Source of the DNA: Iodobacter sp. BJB302
GTDB taxonomy: Bacteria; Pseudomonadota; Gammaproteobacteria; Burkholderiales; Chitinibacteraceae
Length of the DNA: 64,000 nt
Assembly (NCBI RefSeq): GCF_002735645.1
Contig: NZ_PDZG01000002.1
Location: forward strand, 1-64,000
Direction: 5' to 3'
In this document: positions 46,640 to 56,348 of the stretch, one piece after another
Position numbering within the stretch: the first letter of the stretch is position 1
How the letters are laid out: each line of letters begins with the position of its first letter
Program-made: the position numbers and the translations under genes
Notes under the pieces: model-generated
What the model was told of the DNA's origin: nothing
Databases searched by the model: none
Seen by the model: the letters and a program-made list of their open reading frames with translations, nothing else

Positions 46640-47515
46640 TTAATTAAGTACCGGTGTTTTACCCACACCTGTTACACCATGACGCGATGCAGGCGGCGTA
46701 ATAGGGATACGATTTAAATCAAGCCAGGGAGACAGCCATTTAAAAGTACGCCGGTATGCATCAGAGCTTGCCTCTGCATTAAACGCTATCGACACGCTGG
46801 ATGCACCCAGTGTCAGCCGCTTTGTTTCATCTGGTTTTAAGCTGATATTATCAAAATCGTGCAAAGCATCAGGATAGGTAATCAAGCGAAACGTTGGCTG
46901 ATCTGCACGCGCCACTAAGGCCCGGCAAGGCTCGGCCGGCGTCCAGTCATCATCCTCCCCCACCAGCAGGAGCAGCGGCGCTGTTACCTGGTACTTATCC
47001 CGGAGTAAGGAAGAGCTGCAAGATGGAAAAAACCCCACAGCAACCCTCACCGATGGTTGTTTTTGCCCCAGCAAAGCCAGCACTGAAGTGGCGCCGTGTG
47101 ACCAGCCGATCACCCCTATACGATCTCCATCAATCTCTTTACGTGTTTTCAGCCATTCAAGTGCATGCCGGGCATCTTCTGCACGCATTCTGGGGCTGAG
47201 TGTGCGTTTACTTAATGGCACACTGCATATTTCTTGTAAATCGCGGGCGCTAAAACTATCCAGCATCAGCACTGCATAGCCCTTTTCCTGCAAAAGAGCC
47301 GCCATCCGGTCCGGGCGGGGGTTAATCCCGTTGCTGTGGCTTAAGCCATTGCAGCCGTGCAGCAGAAGCACCGCCGCCGCAGGGCCTGCGTCTGGAAAAG
47401 GAGGGGGTAAGTATTTTGCAGATAAAATGATCTCAGCGCCGGGAATCAGGACACGCTCGGCCCAGGCAGGCAAAGCAAGCACACCAAGCAGGTAAAGCCA
47501 GTAAATAATTCGCAT
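46640..47515 (-). CDS. Dienelactone hydrolase-like alpha/beta hydrolase, exported
   Basis: A 291-residue alpha/beta hydrolase. A signal peptide is present (MRIIYWLYLLGVLALPAWA). LLLHGCNGLS near 50 begins the fold, the nucleophile elbow is GWSHGA near 140, and an acid and His follow late (LVGEDDDWTPAE, LHDFDNIS). The closest family is dienelactone hydrolase. The substrate is unknown; an ester is likely. Its neighbours give no further clue. Confidence 0.85.
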   Translation of the reverse strand: MRIIYWLYLLGVLALPAWAERVLIPGAEIILSAKYLPPPFPDAGPAAAVLLLHGCNGLSHSNGINPRPDRMAALLQEKGYAVLMLDSFSARDLQEICSVPLSKRTLSPRMRAEDARHALEWLKTRKEIDGDRIGVIGWSHGATSVLALLGQKQPSVRVAVGFFPSCSSSLLRDKYQVTAPLLLLVGEDDDWTPAEPCRALVARADQPTFRLITYPDALHDFDNISLKPDETKRLTLGASSVSIAFNAEASSDAYRRTFKWLSPWLDLNRIPITPPASRHGVTGVGKTPVLN

Positions 47516-47913
47516 CGCATCTAATAAATCAAACGTAGAACAAAACGATAAGTCTTAGTTTGCCTGCTGTCCTTCAAGGCAAACACAAAACACCCAGCCA
47601 TACACTTAAACACATCCTGCCTGCTCAGGCAGAATTTTCATTCCATACAACTTTTGCCAGAAAAAAAAGCGCACTATCTCAGCACTTTCACACGCCAACA
47701 TTACAGTAAACTTGTCTAATCCAAAGCATGAATGAAGTCAATATTTTCACTGCCTTCCATCAGCCCAGAGTGGCGCGCACTCTAACACACAGCACCGGGC
47801 TTGACTAAACTGACTCGCAAATTCCTGTCATTCCCCCCGGTGGCAATACCTTACCCTGATTTATTGCCCTGATCCTGATTTCAAATCAATGCAAGCCTTA
47901 TTAAGGTGCGAGT
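47516..47913. other. Intergenic stretch, no gene seen
   Basis: About 400 bases between two divergent genes. No ORF with a ribosome-binding site, no repeat and no hairpin of note was found. It should hold the promoters of both neighbours. Confidence 0.5.
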
Positions 47914-48744
47914 ATGAGCGATACACTACACACACACTTTAGCCATGGTATCGCCACAATTACCCTCAACCGACCCGAAATTTGTAACGCCTTCGACGAT
48001 ATGCTGATCGCCGAGCTGACCGCCACCCTCACCGCCTTTGGCCAGAACTCTGATCTAAGAGTTGTTGTTCTCACTGCCGAAGGATCCACATTCAGCGCCG
48101 GCGCAGATTTAAGCTGGATGCAGCATGCCACCCAATTTGATCAGCACCGCAACTTTGAAGATGCATTAAAGCTGGCCCGGCTGATGCAGACACTGGAGCG
48201 CCTGCCCGTACCTACTATTGCACGTATACAAGGGCCGGCATTAGGCGGAGGAGTGGGATTAATTGCCTGTTGTGATTTAGCCGTAGCCAGCAGCAACACT
48301 TGGTTCCGGATCAATGAAGTCCGCCTTGGCCTGATCCCTGCGGTTATTGGGCCTTATATCATCAGCAAAATCGGCATCAGTGCTGCCAGACGCTTTATGC
48401 TAACAGCAGAACAGTTTGACTGCCACACCGCCCTGCAACTTGGTTTATTGCATGAAGTAAAAGCCGATGAAACAGCAATGGATCATCAGGTGCAAACTTG
48501 GATTAACGAGCTGCTACAAAACAGCCCGCATGCGCTTACTGCAGCAAAGCGGCTGATTACTTCTGTTGTCCACCGCCCCATAGACGACGCAATGATCTCT
48601 GATACCGCACACCGCATCGCCCATATCAGAACCCATGAGGAAGCCAGAGAGGGAGTAGCCGCCTATTTAGGCAAGCGCCTCCCGTCCTGGCACATTAACC
48701 GGGCGGTAAAACTAAATGGCGATGAGGCCCCGCAGAACGGCTAA
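47914..48744 (+). CDS. Enoyl-CoA hydratase/isomerase family protein
   Basis: A 276-residue crotonase-fold protein. The oxyanion-hole parts are SAGADLSWM near 63-71 and GPALGGGVGLIACCDLAVAS near 107-126, where the latter carries the usual Glu position region. It is similar to single-domain hydratases such as methylglutaconyl-CoA hydratase of leucine breakdown, but no other gene of that pathway is near. An AAGGTG precedes the ATG. Confidence 0.87.
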   Translation: MSDTLHTHFSHGIATITLNRPEICNAFDDMLIAELTATLTAFGQNSDLRVVVLTAEGSTFSAGADLSWMQHATQFDQHRNFEDALKLARLMQTLERLPVPTIARIQGPALGGGVGLIACCDLAVASSNTWFRINEVRLGLIPAVIGPYIISKIGISAARRFMLTAEQFDCHTALQLGLLHEVKADETAMDHQVQTWINELLQNSPHALTAAKRLITSVVHRPIDDAMISDTAHRIAHIRTHEEAREGVAAYLGKRLPSWHINRAVKLNGDEAPQNG

Positions 48745-48877
48745 CAAACTCAGACTCGGCAACAGTAAGCAGTTGCAAACGCGGCAAAGGATAGTGAAAA
48801 ACATCATCCTCACCTGTGAGGATATCCACCTTATCCAGCTCTGTGCTTCCGTCTTCCATATTGAATACGGTCATCAT
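48695..48877 (-). CDS. Hypothetical small protein, 60 residues, overlapping the hydratase 3' end
   Basis: The frame has a good GAGGAG seven to eight bases before a double ATG (MMTVFNMEDGS...). It overlaps the last 50 bases of the convergent hydratase gene. The sequence is acidic at first and ends PHRHLVLPPG. No family is recognised. The ribosome-binding site is the main support; the gene may be spurious. Confidence 0.4.
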   Translation of the reverse strand: MMTVFNMEDGSTELDKVDILTGEDDVFHYPLPRLQLLTVAESEFVSRSAGPHRHLVLPPG

Positions 48878-48967
48878 GGCAATATCTCCTCGGGGCTAAA
48901 ACAGAAATCTAGCGTCTCTGCTTATTCTTAATATCGGCATAGCAGTAAGAAAATTCAATCCATAAAA

Positions 48968-49003
48968 TAAAAAATGGCAAGGCACAGGTCCTTGCCATCT
49001 TTT
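48968..49003. terminator. Bidirectional terminator downstream of ppiD
   Basis: ATGGCAAGG (48974-48982) pairs with CCTTGCCAT (48990-48998) over a seven-base loop, with A-rich sequence before and TCTTTTTA after. It serves ppiD on the minus strand. Confidence 0.85.
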
Positions 49004-49020
49004 TATGCCCCCATCAAAGC

Positions 49021-50853
49021 TTACTCAGCCGCCATCGCCTTCAGCTTGTAGTCCACTTTAATTTGAGACTTAAGGGCCTGCAAGTAGCTAGCCACTTCAA
49101 CCTGGCCATACATTTGCACCATGTTTTCATTAAGCTGGCGGCGCATTGTGGCATCCAGCGCAGGTGCGGGGGTCGATTTCACCACCTTAAACAATGCAAA
49201 ACCCTGGCCCTTCACTTCAGCCCCTGCATAAGCAGGTAATTGATTAGCCGCAGCACGGAAAATCTCTTTGATCTGTGCTTCAGGAACTGCAGATTGGCCC
49301 ATACGCGCCATGGCCTGAGCAGCTGGCCACGTTAAGGTATCAGCACCGCCTTTTTTTAGATCGGCTAATTTCTTGGTCCCTTCTTCAATCGCCAGCTTTA
49401 GCGCTTTCTCTTGCTTAAGCTTTGCAGTGATGTCCGCGCTGACAACTTCCAGCTTCTGCGACTGCGCCGGTTTAGATTCAATTACCCTGACCGACACCAG
49501 CGTACCGGATGCCACTTCAATGGCTTCAGAGTTATGTTTCTTTTTCAGCACATCGTCACTAAAAGCCGCTTCACGCAGCTTCTCGTTATTCAGCAGCTCA
49601 TCCTTAGCGGCAGCACGTGTAAGCCAGTCACTTTGCTGTACATGCAGTTTAAAGGCCTCTGCTGCAGGCTTCAGGCTGTCTGCCTGCTGATAAACCAGCT
49701 CATTAAACCGCTCTGCCTGCTTCTGGAAGCTCTGGCTTACTTTTTCAAGCTTTAATTTTTGCTCAACATCAGGCTGAACTTCTGCAAATGTTTTGCTGCG
49801 CACATCATCAAGACGAATAATGTGCAAACCAAAATCGCTGGCCACAATACCGCTGATCTCCCCTTTTTTCAGCTTAAATGCCGCATCATCAAAAGGCTTT
49901 ACCATTGCACCATGGGCAAAGAAGCCCAAATCACCGCCATTTCCTGCTGAACCTGGGTCTTGCGATTCTTTTTTGGCAATATCAGCAAAGCGTGCCGGAT
50001 TTGCTTTCAGCTCCAGTAAAATAGCTTCAGCCTTAGCCTGTGCTGCTTTTTTTGCTTCTGGTTTTGCATCTTTCGCCAAAGCAATCAGGATATGGCTGGC
50101 TTTACGCTCTTCACCCGTCAGCTGAGCCTGATGCGCCTCAAAATATTTTTTTACTTCATCAGGGCTGATCGAAATGTTTTTAGCCAATTCTTGCTGAGAA
50201 AAAACCAGATATTCTAAACGGGCCATTTCAGGCAGTTTAAATTCGGCAGTATGCGCGTCGTAGTATTTTTTTACTTCGGCATCAGACACCGTAATCTGTG
50301 GCAAAAAAGCTGCAGGTGAGATTTGCAGCATCGCCACATCCCGTTTTTCGCCCAGCAAAGCGGCCATATAGTCGGCCACGGCAGTGGATTGAATGCCGCT
50401 GGAGAAACCTGCAAGCAGATGGCTGCTTGCAATATCGTCACGAACACGTTGCTGAAAATCGAGGGGGGTCATTTGCTGAGCGGCAAGCAGGTCTTTATAG
50501 CGCTGAGCGCTGAACTTACCGTTTTCCTGGAAATCAGGAATCGCAGCAATCGCATTACGAATCTGATCATCAGACACATCTAGGTGCAACAGGCCAGCCT
50601 GCTCGAGTAAAAGCTGTTTTTTAACCAGCTGTTCAAGCACCATAGGCTTCATCTCATTGGGAACGGCGCGGTTACCAATAGCCTGAGCGAGTTCACGCGG
50701 TGTGATCTTGGTCTGGCCCACTTTGGCCAAATACGATCCACCACCTTCCATAGCGCTATAGCCAGTCAGGCCAACACCAACAACAAGACCAAGAGACACA
50801 AGGCCAAGTACCACCTGAACGGCGGTTTTGTTCTTTTCAACAAAGGAAAACAT
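49021..50853 (-). CDS. ppiD: Peptidyl-prolyl cis-trans isomerase PpiD
   Basis: PpiD is an inner-membrane anchored periplasmic chaperone at the SecYEG exit. The start at 50853 (MFSFVEKNKTAVQVVLG) places the membrane segment at residues about 11-35; the ORF can be extended upstream only into sequence that looks non-coding. A SurA-like N-terminal chaperone region follows. A parvulin domain spans about residues 250-345 (ASHILIALAKD ... GGDLGFFAHGAMVKPFDDAAF), and a long C-terminal helical domain completes the 610-residue protein. It lies at the end of the clp-lon-hupB block, as in enterobacteria. Confidence 0.94.
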   Translation of the reverse strand: MFSFVEKNKTAVQVVLGLVSLGLVVGVGLTGYSAMEGGGSYLAKVGQTKITPRELAQAIGNRAVPNEMKPMVLEQLVKKQLLLEQAGLLHLDVSDDQIRNAIAAIPDFQENGKFSAQRYKDLLAAQQMTPLDFQQRVRDDIASSHLLAGFSSGIQSTAVADYMAALLGEKRDVAMLQISPAAFLPQITVSDAEVKKYYDAHTAEFKLPEMARLEYLVFSQQELAKNISISPDEVKKYFEAHQAQLTGEERKASHILIALAKDAKPEAKKAAQAKAEAILLELKANPARFADIAKKESQDPGSAGNGGDLGFFAHGAMVKPFDDAAFKLKKGEISGIVASDFGLHIIRLDDVRSKTFAEVQPDVEQKLKLEKVSQSFQKQAERFNELVYQQADSLKPAAEAFKLHVQQSDWLTRAAAKDELLNNEKLREAAFSDDVLKKKHNSEAIEVASGTLVSVRVIESKPAQSQKLEVVSADITAKLKQEKALKLAIEEGTKKLADLKKGGADTLTWPAAQAMARMGQSAVPEAQIKEIFRAAANQLPAYAGAEVKGQGFALFKVVKSTPAPALDATMRRQLNENMVQMYGQVEVASYLQALKSQIKVDYKLKAMAAE

Positions 50854-50935
50854 GAGACAGGCAACTCCGCGAGTGATTCGCGGCATATAATGCCAGATTG
50901 ACGCCTGCCTGTCTTCCTCAGGCAGCTAATAGACA

Positions 50936-50970
50936 AACAAAAAGCCAAACATTTCTGTTTGGCTTTTTGT
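50936..50970 (-). terminator. Terminator behind the tRNA-Asp/Val pair
   Basis: AGCCAAAC (50943-50950) pairs with GTTTGGCT (50957-50964), with A-run and T-run flanks. It lies 13 bases past the tRNA-Asp CCA end. Confidence 0.88.
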
Positions 50971-50982
50971 TTTAATCTTTAT

Positions 50983-51059
50983 TGGCGGAGCGGACGGGAC
51001 TCGAACCCGCGACCCCCGGCGTGACAGGCCGGTATTCTAACCAACTGAACTACCACTCC
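50983..51059 (-). tRNA. tRNA-Asp (GTC)
   Basis: A complete cloverleaf of 77 bases with encoded CCA. The acceptor GGAGTGG pairs with CCGCTCC. The anticodon arm CCGGCCTGTCACGCCGG gives GTC, and the T-loop is GGTTCGAGTCC. It forms a short transcript with tRNA-Val 29 bases upstream. Confidence 0.97.
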
Positions 51060-51088
51060 ACAATGCGACCACTTCTTCGTACAGCGAG

Positions 51089-51164
51089 TGGTGGGTGATG
51101 ACGGGGTCGAACCGCCGACATTCTGCGTGTAAGGCAGACGCTCTACCAACTGAGCTAATCACCC
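51089..51164 (-). tRNA. tRNA-Val (TAC)
   Basis: A complete 76-base cloverleaf with encoded CCA. The acceptor GGGTGAT pairs with ATCACCC. The anticodon arm TCTGCCTTACACGCAGA gives TAC, and the T-arm is GGCGGTTCGACCCCGTC. It is the first gene of the tRNA pair. Confidence 0.97.
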
Positions 51165-51305
51165 ATTTCCATTTCACACAAGCAATTTATCATACATGAC
51201 GCATGCAAATTATCTGTGTAAAAGGCAAAAGCTCAGACAACCGAGCGAATCACCTTAAGGACACATTACCGCACTAAAAAAGACTTAGTCAGCAAAGCAA
51301 GACGA

Positions 51306-51578
51306 TTATTGTACTGCATCTTTCAGAGATTTACCAGCCCTAAATTTAGGCTGTTTCGCTGCGGCAATCGCAATAGTCTCACCTGTACGTGGATTACGGC
51401 CGCTGCGCTCAGCACGCTCAGACACATAGAAAGAACCAAAGCCGACCAGCGTTACTTCGTCGCCGCCCTTCAGTGCGTTCGTTACGGCTTCTACTGTTGC
51501 ATCCAGAGCTTTACCTGCATCAGCCTTGGAGAGACCAGCGGATTCTGCGATGGCGTTGATGAGTTCCGATTTATTCAC
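51306..51578 (-). CDS. hupB: DNA-binding protein HU
   Basis: HU is a small nucleoid protein that bends DNA non-specifically. The 90-residue product is full length: [20 protein letters not shown] at the start, [22 protein letters not shown] in the DNA-binding arm, and [11 protein letters not shown] at the end. It is located between lon and the tRNA pair, the classical position of hupB. Monocistronic transcription is likely because 85 bases separate it from lon. Confidence 0.96.
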   Translation of the reverse strand: MNKSELINAIAESAGLSKADAGKALDATVEAVTNALKGGDEVTLVGFGSFYVSERAERSGRNPRTGETIAIAAAKQPKFRAGKSLKDAVQ

Positions 51579-51662
51579 TTACGTCCCCTTACAATTCTGA
51601 TTGGATTGATACGATTAACTATTGACTACAGCTTTATAGCAAGCCACAAAATCTTGTGTCAA

Positions 51663-54077
51663 CTAATGTTTTGTAAGCTGTCCGGTCACTTCCACCCCAG
51701 CTTGCGGCAGAACGGGCTCCACACTCACAACTTCTTCCGGCAAAATCTCCGGCAAACGCTCCAAGGCAAACCCCAACACCTGGTCGATCCACTTAACTGG
51801 GTGAATGGTTAGTCCGCGCTTCACATTGTCAGGAATCTCGGCAAGATCCTTAACATTGCCCTCAGGAATTAACACCTGCTTAATGCCACCGCGGTGAGCA
51901 GCAAGCAGTTTCTCCTTTAAACCACCAATTGGCAATACTTCGCCACGCAGCGTGATCTCACCGGTCATTGCAACATCGCAGCGAACCGGAATACCCGACA
52001 ATACCGACACCATTGCAGTTGCAATACCGATCCCTGCAGACGGGCCATCTTTTGGCGTTGCGCCTTCAGGAAAGTGGATGTGCATATCTATTTTTTGATA
52101 AAAATCCGGGTCAATTCCCAACGCTTTTGCACGACTGCGAACAACCGATAAAGCCGCCTGGATGGACTCTTGCATCACATCACCGAGCTTACCAGTCTGA
52201 ATCATTTTGCCCTTGCCTGGGAATTTTACCGCTTCGATCGTGAGCAATTCGCCACCAACTTCGGTCCATGCAAGGCCTGTTACCTGCCCCACTTGGTTGG
52301 TTTGCTCGGCCACACCGTAATCAAAACGATGTACACCCAAGTACTTTTCCAAGTTTTTCGGCGTAACAGTAATCTTTCTATCACTAGGCTTCATCAGAAG
52401 ACTTTTCACCACCTTACGGCAGATACGAGCGATCTCCCTGTCCAGGCTACGCACACCCGCCTCACGCGTGTAGTAACGCACCACATCACGCACAGCCGTG
52501 TCTGTGATCACCAGCTCGCCTTCCTGCACCCCATTGGCCTTCACTTGCTTAGGCACCAGATACTTGAGGGCAATATTCACTTTTTCGTCTTCGGTATAGC
52601 CCGACAAACGAATAACTTCCATCCGATCCAGCAAAGCAGGCGGAATATTCAAAGAGTTGGCTGTTGCAACAAACATCACATCCGACAAATCAAAATCAAC
52701 TTCCAGATAATGATCGCTGAATGCGTGGTTTTGTTCCGGATCCAACACTTCCAGCAAGGCAGAAGATGGGTCACCACGGAAATCCGCCCCCATCTTATCG
52801 ACTTCATCGAGTAAAAATAGCGGATTTTTTACGCCAATTTTAGTCATCGACTGCAAAATTTTACCTGGCATAGAGCCAATATAGGTACGGCGGTGACCAC
52901 GAATCTCAGATTCATCGCGCACGCCACCCAGGGCCATGCGCACAAACTTGCGGTTTGTTGCGCGGGCAATCGACTCACCCAAAGAAGTTTTACCCACCCC
53001 TGGCGGCCCTACAAGGCACAGAATCGGGGCTTTTAGCTTTTCAACACGGCTTTGTACCGCAAGGTACTCAACAATGCGCTCTTTCACCTTTTCAAGGCCA
53101 TAGTGATCGGTATCGAGCACCAACTCAGCAGCCGGCAATTCCTTGCTGATTTTGGTTTTCTTTTTCCACGGCAAATCGAGCAGCGTATCGATGTAATTAC
53201 GCACAACGGTCGCCTCAGCAGACATTGGCGACATCATGCGAAGTTTTTTAAGCTCGGATTCAGCCTTATCTCGCGCTTCTTTACTCATCCCTGCGTTCTT
53301 GATTTTTTTATCAAGCTCGTCGATATCGGCGTTTTCGTCTAATTCACCCAGCTCTTTCTGAATCGCCTTAACCTGCTCATTCAGATAGTACTCGCGCTGG
53401 CTTTTTTCCATCTGGCGCTTTACGCGGCCACGAATACGCTTTTCAACCTGCAAAATATCCAGCTCGGATTCCAGCTGTTTTAATAGCTGTTCCATACGGC
53501 GGCGCAGATCAAACATTTCGAGAATAGATTGCTTTTGCTCCAGCTTTAAAGGCAGGTGCGCAGCAATGGTATCGGCAAGGCGGTGAGCATCTTCAATACC
53601 GGCAAGGGAGGTCAGAATTTCAGGTGGTATTTTTTTATTAAGCTTCACGAACTGATCAAATTGAGTCAGTAAGGCGCGGCGCATGGCTTCAACTTCATGC
53701 CCCTGCTCGCCACTGACATCAACCGGATGAGCAATGGCGCTGTAAAAACCCGCCTCCTCATCAATATCAGTTACCTCAGCGCGCTGCCCGCCTTCCACCA
53801 GCACTTTAACAGTGCCATCGGGCAGTTTCAGCATCTGCAAGATGCTGGCAATCGTACCTACAGGATAAATATCGGCCAGGCCTGGCTCATCTTTCTGGGC
53901 GTTTTTTTGCGCAACCAGCAGGATATGGCGGCCATCTTCCATCGCGGCTTCAAGCGCACGAATCGACTTTGGGCGACCCACAAATAGCGGGATAACCATA
54001 TGCGGAAACACCACCACATCTCGTAGCGGCAGCAGCGGCAAATGGACATCGTCAGCAAACGCAACAGTTTGGGACAT
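51663..54077 (-). CDS. lon: ATP-dependent protease Lon
   Basis: Lon degrades damaged and regulatory proteins in the cytosol. The start at 54077 (MSQTVAF) is chosen because a GAGGA lies before it; the longer form begins with two TTG codons. The 804-residue protein has the LON substrate domain, the Walker [14 protein letters not shown] near 355, the Walker [10 protein letters not shown], and the protease domain with the catalytic Ser in [10 protein letters not shown] near 678 and a Lys about 43 residues later. The upstream region has an unusual inverted repeat (54166-54202). Confidence 0.97.
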   Translation of the reverse strand: MSQTVAFADDVHLPLLPLRDVVVFPHMVIPLFVGRPKSIRALEAAMEDGRHILLVAQKNAQKDEPGLADIYPVGTIASILQMLKLPDGTVKVLVEGGQRAEVTDIDEEAGFYSAIAHPVDVSGEQGHEVEAMRRALLTQFDQFVKLNKKIPPEILTSLAGIEDAHRLADTIAAHLPLKLEQKQSILEMFDLRRRMEQLLKQLESELDILQVEKRIRGRVKRQMEKSQREYYLNEQVKAIQKELGELDENADIDELDKKIKNAGMSKEARDKAESELKKLRMMSPMSAEATVVRNYIDTLLDLPWKKKTKISKELPAAELVLDTDHYGLEKVKERIVEYLAVQSRVEKLKAPILCLVGPPGVGKTSLGESIARATNRKFVRMALGGVRDESEIRGHRRTYIGSMPGKILQSMTKIGVKNPLFLLDEVDKMGADFRGDPSSALLEVLDPEQNHAFSDHYLEVDFDLSDVMFVATANSLNIPPALLDRMEVIRLSGYTEDEKVNIALKYLVPKQVKANGVQEGELVITDTAVRDVVRYYTREAGVRSLDREIARICRKVVKSLLMKPSDRKITVTPKNLEKYLGVHRFDYGVAEQTNQVGQVTGLAWTEVGGELLTIEAVKFPGKGKMIQTGKLGDVMQESIQAALSVVRSRAKALGIDPDFYQKIDMHIHFPEGATPKDGPSAGIGIATAMVSVLSGIPVRCDVAMTGEITLRGEVLPIGGLKEKLLAAHRGGIKQVLIPEGNVKDLAEIPDNVKRGLTIHPVKWIDQVLGFALERLPEILPEEVVSVEPVLPQAGVEVTGQLTKH

Positions 54078-54105
54078 CAACAAGGGTCCTCAATAATGGA
54101 TTTAT

Positions 54106-54122
54106 CCCCCAGATCATGGGGG
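54106..54122. promoter_or_regulatory. Hairpin in the lon leader
   Basis: CCCCCA (54106-54111) pairs with TGGGGG (54117-54122) over a five-base loop, about 30 bases before the lon start. It may affect translation. Confidence 0.45.
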
Positions 54123-54165
54123 TGCAGGCAAGGAAATACAATGCCCAAGAACTAAAATCTGACCT

Positions 54166-54202
54166 GAATATTTCAAATATCCATGGAACATATGAAATAT
54201 TC
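54166..54202. repeat. Inverted repeat upstream of lon
   Basis: GAATATTTCA (54166-54175) and TGAAATATTC (54193-54202) are perfect 10-base arms around a CCATGG centre. It lies in the 170-base gap between clpX and lon, near the lon promoter zone. Confidence 0.65.
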
Positions 54203-54249
54203 TGAATTTAAAAACACTTGCACGCATCGCATGCAAGCGTCATCTCACA

Positions 54250-55500
54250 TTAAGCCGCAGCAGGATCTGCGTAAACAATCGTTGGAGCAGTGGCGTTTTT
54301 AATCATAGATTCATCCACAACCACGCGCTCAACCCCCTTCAGTGAAGGCAGCTCGTACATGATATCCAGCAGAGATGATTCAACAATCGAGCGCAGACCA
54401 CGCGCACCAATTTTACGCTCCATGGCCTTGTGCGCAATCGAAGCTAGGGCTTCTTTGCCCACTTCCAGCTCAACCCCTTCCAGCGAGAACAGCTTTTGGT
54501 ACTGCTTGATCAGCGCATTTTTTGGCTCGGTCAAAATAGAAACCAAGGCAGCCTCATCCAGCTCTTCCAGCGTAGCAGTAACCGGCAAACGTCCCACAAA
54601 CTCAGGAATCAAACCGAAACGAATTAAATCGTCTGGCTCAACCGTGTGTAACATTTTACCAACACTGGAGTTTTCATCTTTGCTCATGACTTCAGCACCG
54701 AAACCAATACCACTCTTCACTGAACGATTACGAATAATCTTGTCGAGGCCTTCAAACGCACCACCACAAATAAACAGAATATTAGTGGTATCAACCTGCG
54801 GCATGTCCTGATTAGGGTGCTTACGCCCCCCCTGAGGCGGCACGGAAGCAACCGTACCCTCTACCAGCTTCAGCAGTGCCTGCTGCACACCCTCACCCGA
54901 TACATCACGGGTAATTGAAGGGTTTTCAGATTTACGGGCAATTTTATCGATCTCATCGATATAAATAATGCCGCGCTGAGCTTTCTCTACATCGTAATCA
55001 CACTGAGCCAACAGCTTGGCGATGATGTGCTCGACATCTTCACCCACATAGCCCGCTTCGGTCAGTGTTGTGGCATCCGCAATCACAAATGGAACATCGA
55101 GGAGCTTAGCCATGGTCTGTGCAAGCAAAGTCTTACCCGAGCCAGTAGGCCCGATTAAGAGGATATTTGACTTGGCTAATTCCACATCATTATCGCTGGA
55201 CTTATTACTGGTCAGTCGCTTGTAATGATTGTAAACCGCAACCGCTAAAATCTTTTTAGCGCGCTCTTGCCCGATGACATAGGAATCCAGCGTGGTCCGA
55301 ATTTCCATCGGCGTAGGCACACGCTTACCATCTGTAACTTGCTCAGTTTCGCCAATCACAGCAGCGGCTTCGTCTTTCAGCACATCACGACAAAGCTCAA
55401 TGCATTCGTTGCAGATAAAAACTTGTGGCCCAGCAATCAGCTTAACCACTTCGTGCTGGCTTTTACCGCAAAAAGAACAATAAAGGAGTTTTTCTGACAT
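54250..55500 (-). CDS. clpX: ATP-dependent Clp protease ATP-binding subunit ClpX
   Basis: ClpX unfolds tagged substrates and feeds them to ClpP. The 416-residue protein has the N-terminal zinc domain (CSFCGKSQ ... CNECIELC), the Walker [13 protein letters not shown] near 116, the Walker [12 protein letters not shown], the RKH-region GRKHPNQD and the sensor regions GARGLRS. It lies downstream of clpP, separated by a terminator, so it should have its own promoter or partial read-through. Confidence 0.97.
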   Translation of the reverse strand: MSEKLLYCSFCGKSQHEVVKLIAGPQVFICNECIELCRDVLKDEAAAVIGETEQVTDGKRVPTPMEIRTTLDSYVIGQERAKKILAVAVYNHYKRLTSNKSSDNDVELAKSNILLIGPTGSGKTLLAQTMAKLLDVPFVIADATTLTEAGYVGEDVEHIIAKLLAQCDYDVEKAQRGIIYIDEIDKIARKSENPSITRDVSGEGVQQALLKLVEGTVASVPPQGGRKHPNQDMPQVDTTNILFICGGAFEGLDKIIRNRSVKSGIGFGAEVMSKDENSSVGKMLHTVEPDDLIRFGLIPEFVGRLPVTATLEELDEAALVSILTEPKNALIKQYQKLFSLEGVELEVGKEALASIAHKAMERKIGARGLRSIVESSLLDIMYELPSLKGVERVVVDESMIKNATAPTIVYADPAAA

Positions 55501-55576
55501 CGCCTAACCTACACCCCAAAAAACGGGCCATTGCAGCCTGTCTGATTGAAAACAGTAAACCTGACAGGCCACTAGA

Positions 55577-55604
55577 ATAAAAAACCGCCAGGCACGCTGG
55601 CGGC
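55577..55604 (-). terminator. Terminator of clpP
   Basis: On the minus strand CCGCCAG, a five-base loop and CTGGCGG are followed by a run of six T. It lies 20 bases past the clpP stop and separates clpP from clpX. Confidence 0.9.
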
Positions 55605-55626
55605 ATTGTCACGATCCGACGCAGCC

Positions 55627-56259
55627 TTATTTAGCGGCTGCCGCGCTGCGAGATTGCAATACATCATCAATCAGACCGTAGTCTTTTGATTCTGCAGCAC
55701 TCATAAAGTTATCTCTGTCTGTATCACGCTCAACGGCTTCGATACTCTGACCAGTATGTTTCGCCAGCATTTCATTCAGCGAGCGTTTAGTTTTAATTAA
55801 TTCACGCGCATGAATTTCCACATCAGATGCCTGGCCCGACAAACCGCCAATCAAGGGCTGGTGAATCATAATTCGTGAATTAGGCAAAGCGTAACGCTTA
55901 CCCTTGGCACCACTGGAAAGCAGGAAAGCCCCCATACTGGCCGCCATCCCCACGCACATTGTCGACACATCCGGCTTAATAAAATTCATGGTGTCGTAAA
56001 TGGCCAGACCTGCAGTGACCGAGCCACCCGGGGAGTTGATATATAAATGAATATCTTTATCTGGATTTTCGGATTCCAAAAACAACATCTGCGCAATAAT
56101 CAGATTTGCGCTTTGATCGTTTACCGGGCCGACCAAGAAAATAACACGCTCTTTTAAGAGGCGCGAGTAGATATCATAAGAACGCTCGCCCCGGCCGCTT
56201 TGTTCAACGACCATCGGGATATACCCAAGGTTTTGCGGATCAAATTCTTGTCTCGACAT
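55627..56259 (-). CDS. clpP: ATP-dependent Clp protease proteolytic subunit ClpP
   Basis: ClpP is the serine protease core of ClpXP. The 210-residue protein has the catalytic Ser108 in [10 protein letters not shown] and His133 in RIMIHQP, with the Asp further on in the RDTDRDNF region. The conserved [11 protein letters not shown] block is near 74-84. It is the second gene of the tig-clpP-clpX order. A 13-bp perfect hairpin (56292-56324) lies between tig and clpP. Confidence 0.97.
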   Translation of the reverse strand: MSRQEFDPQNLGYIPMVVEQSGRGERSYDIYSRLLKERVIFLVGPVNDQSANLIIAQMLFLESENPDKDIHLYINSPGGSVTAGLAIYDTMNFIKPDVSTMCVGMAASMGAFLLSSGAKGKRYALPNSRIMIHQPLIGGLSGQASDVEIHARELIKTKRSLNEMLAKHTGQSIEAVERDTDRDNFMSAAESKDYGLIDDVLQSRSAAAAK

Positions 56260-56291
56260 CTTTTTCTCTCAGAAATTTATGGTCATTCAAA

Positions 56292-56324
56292 CGATAAGGT
56301 GTCACCTATGATGACACCTTATCG
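56292..56324. repeat. Perfect hairpin between tig and clpP
   Basis: CGATAAGGTGTCA (56292-56304) and TGACACCTTATCG (56312-56324) pair without mismatch over a seven-base loop. On the minus strand only TTTG follows, so it is a weak terminator or processing stem rather than a full stop. Confidence 0.7.
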
Positions 56325-56348
56325 TAGCACCTCAGTAACCGAGAATGA

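Noticed and set aside
54085-54160. Sigma-32 heat-shock promoter for lon
   Set aside because: A CCCCAT-type -10 is present near 54115, but the nearest CTTG-type -35 is about 21 bases away, outside the usual 13-17 spacing.
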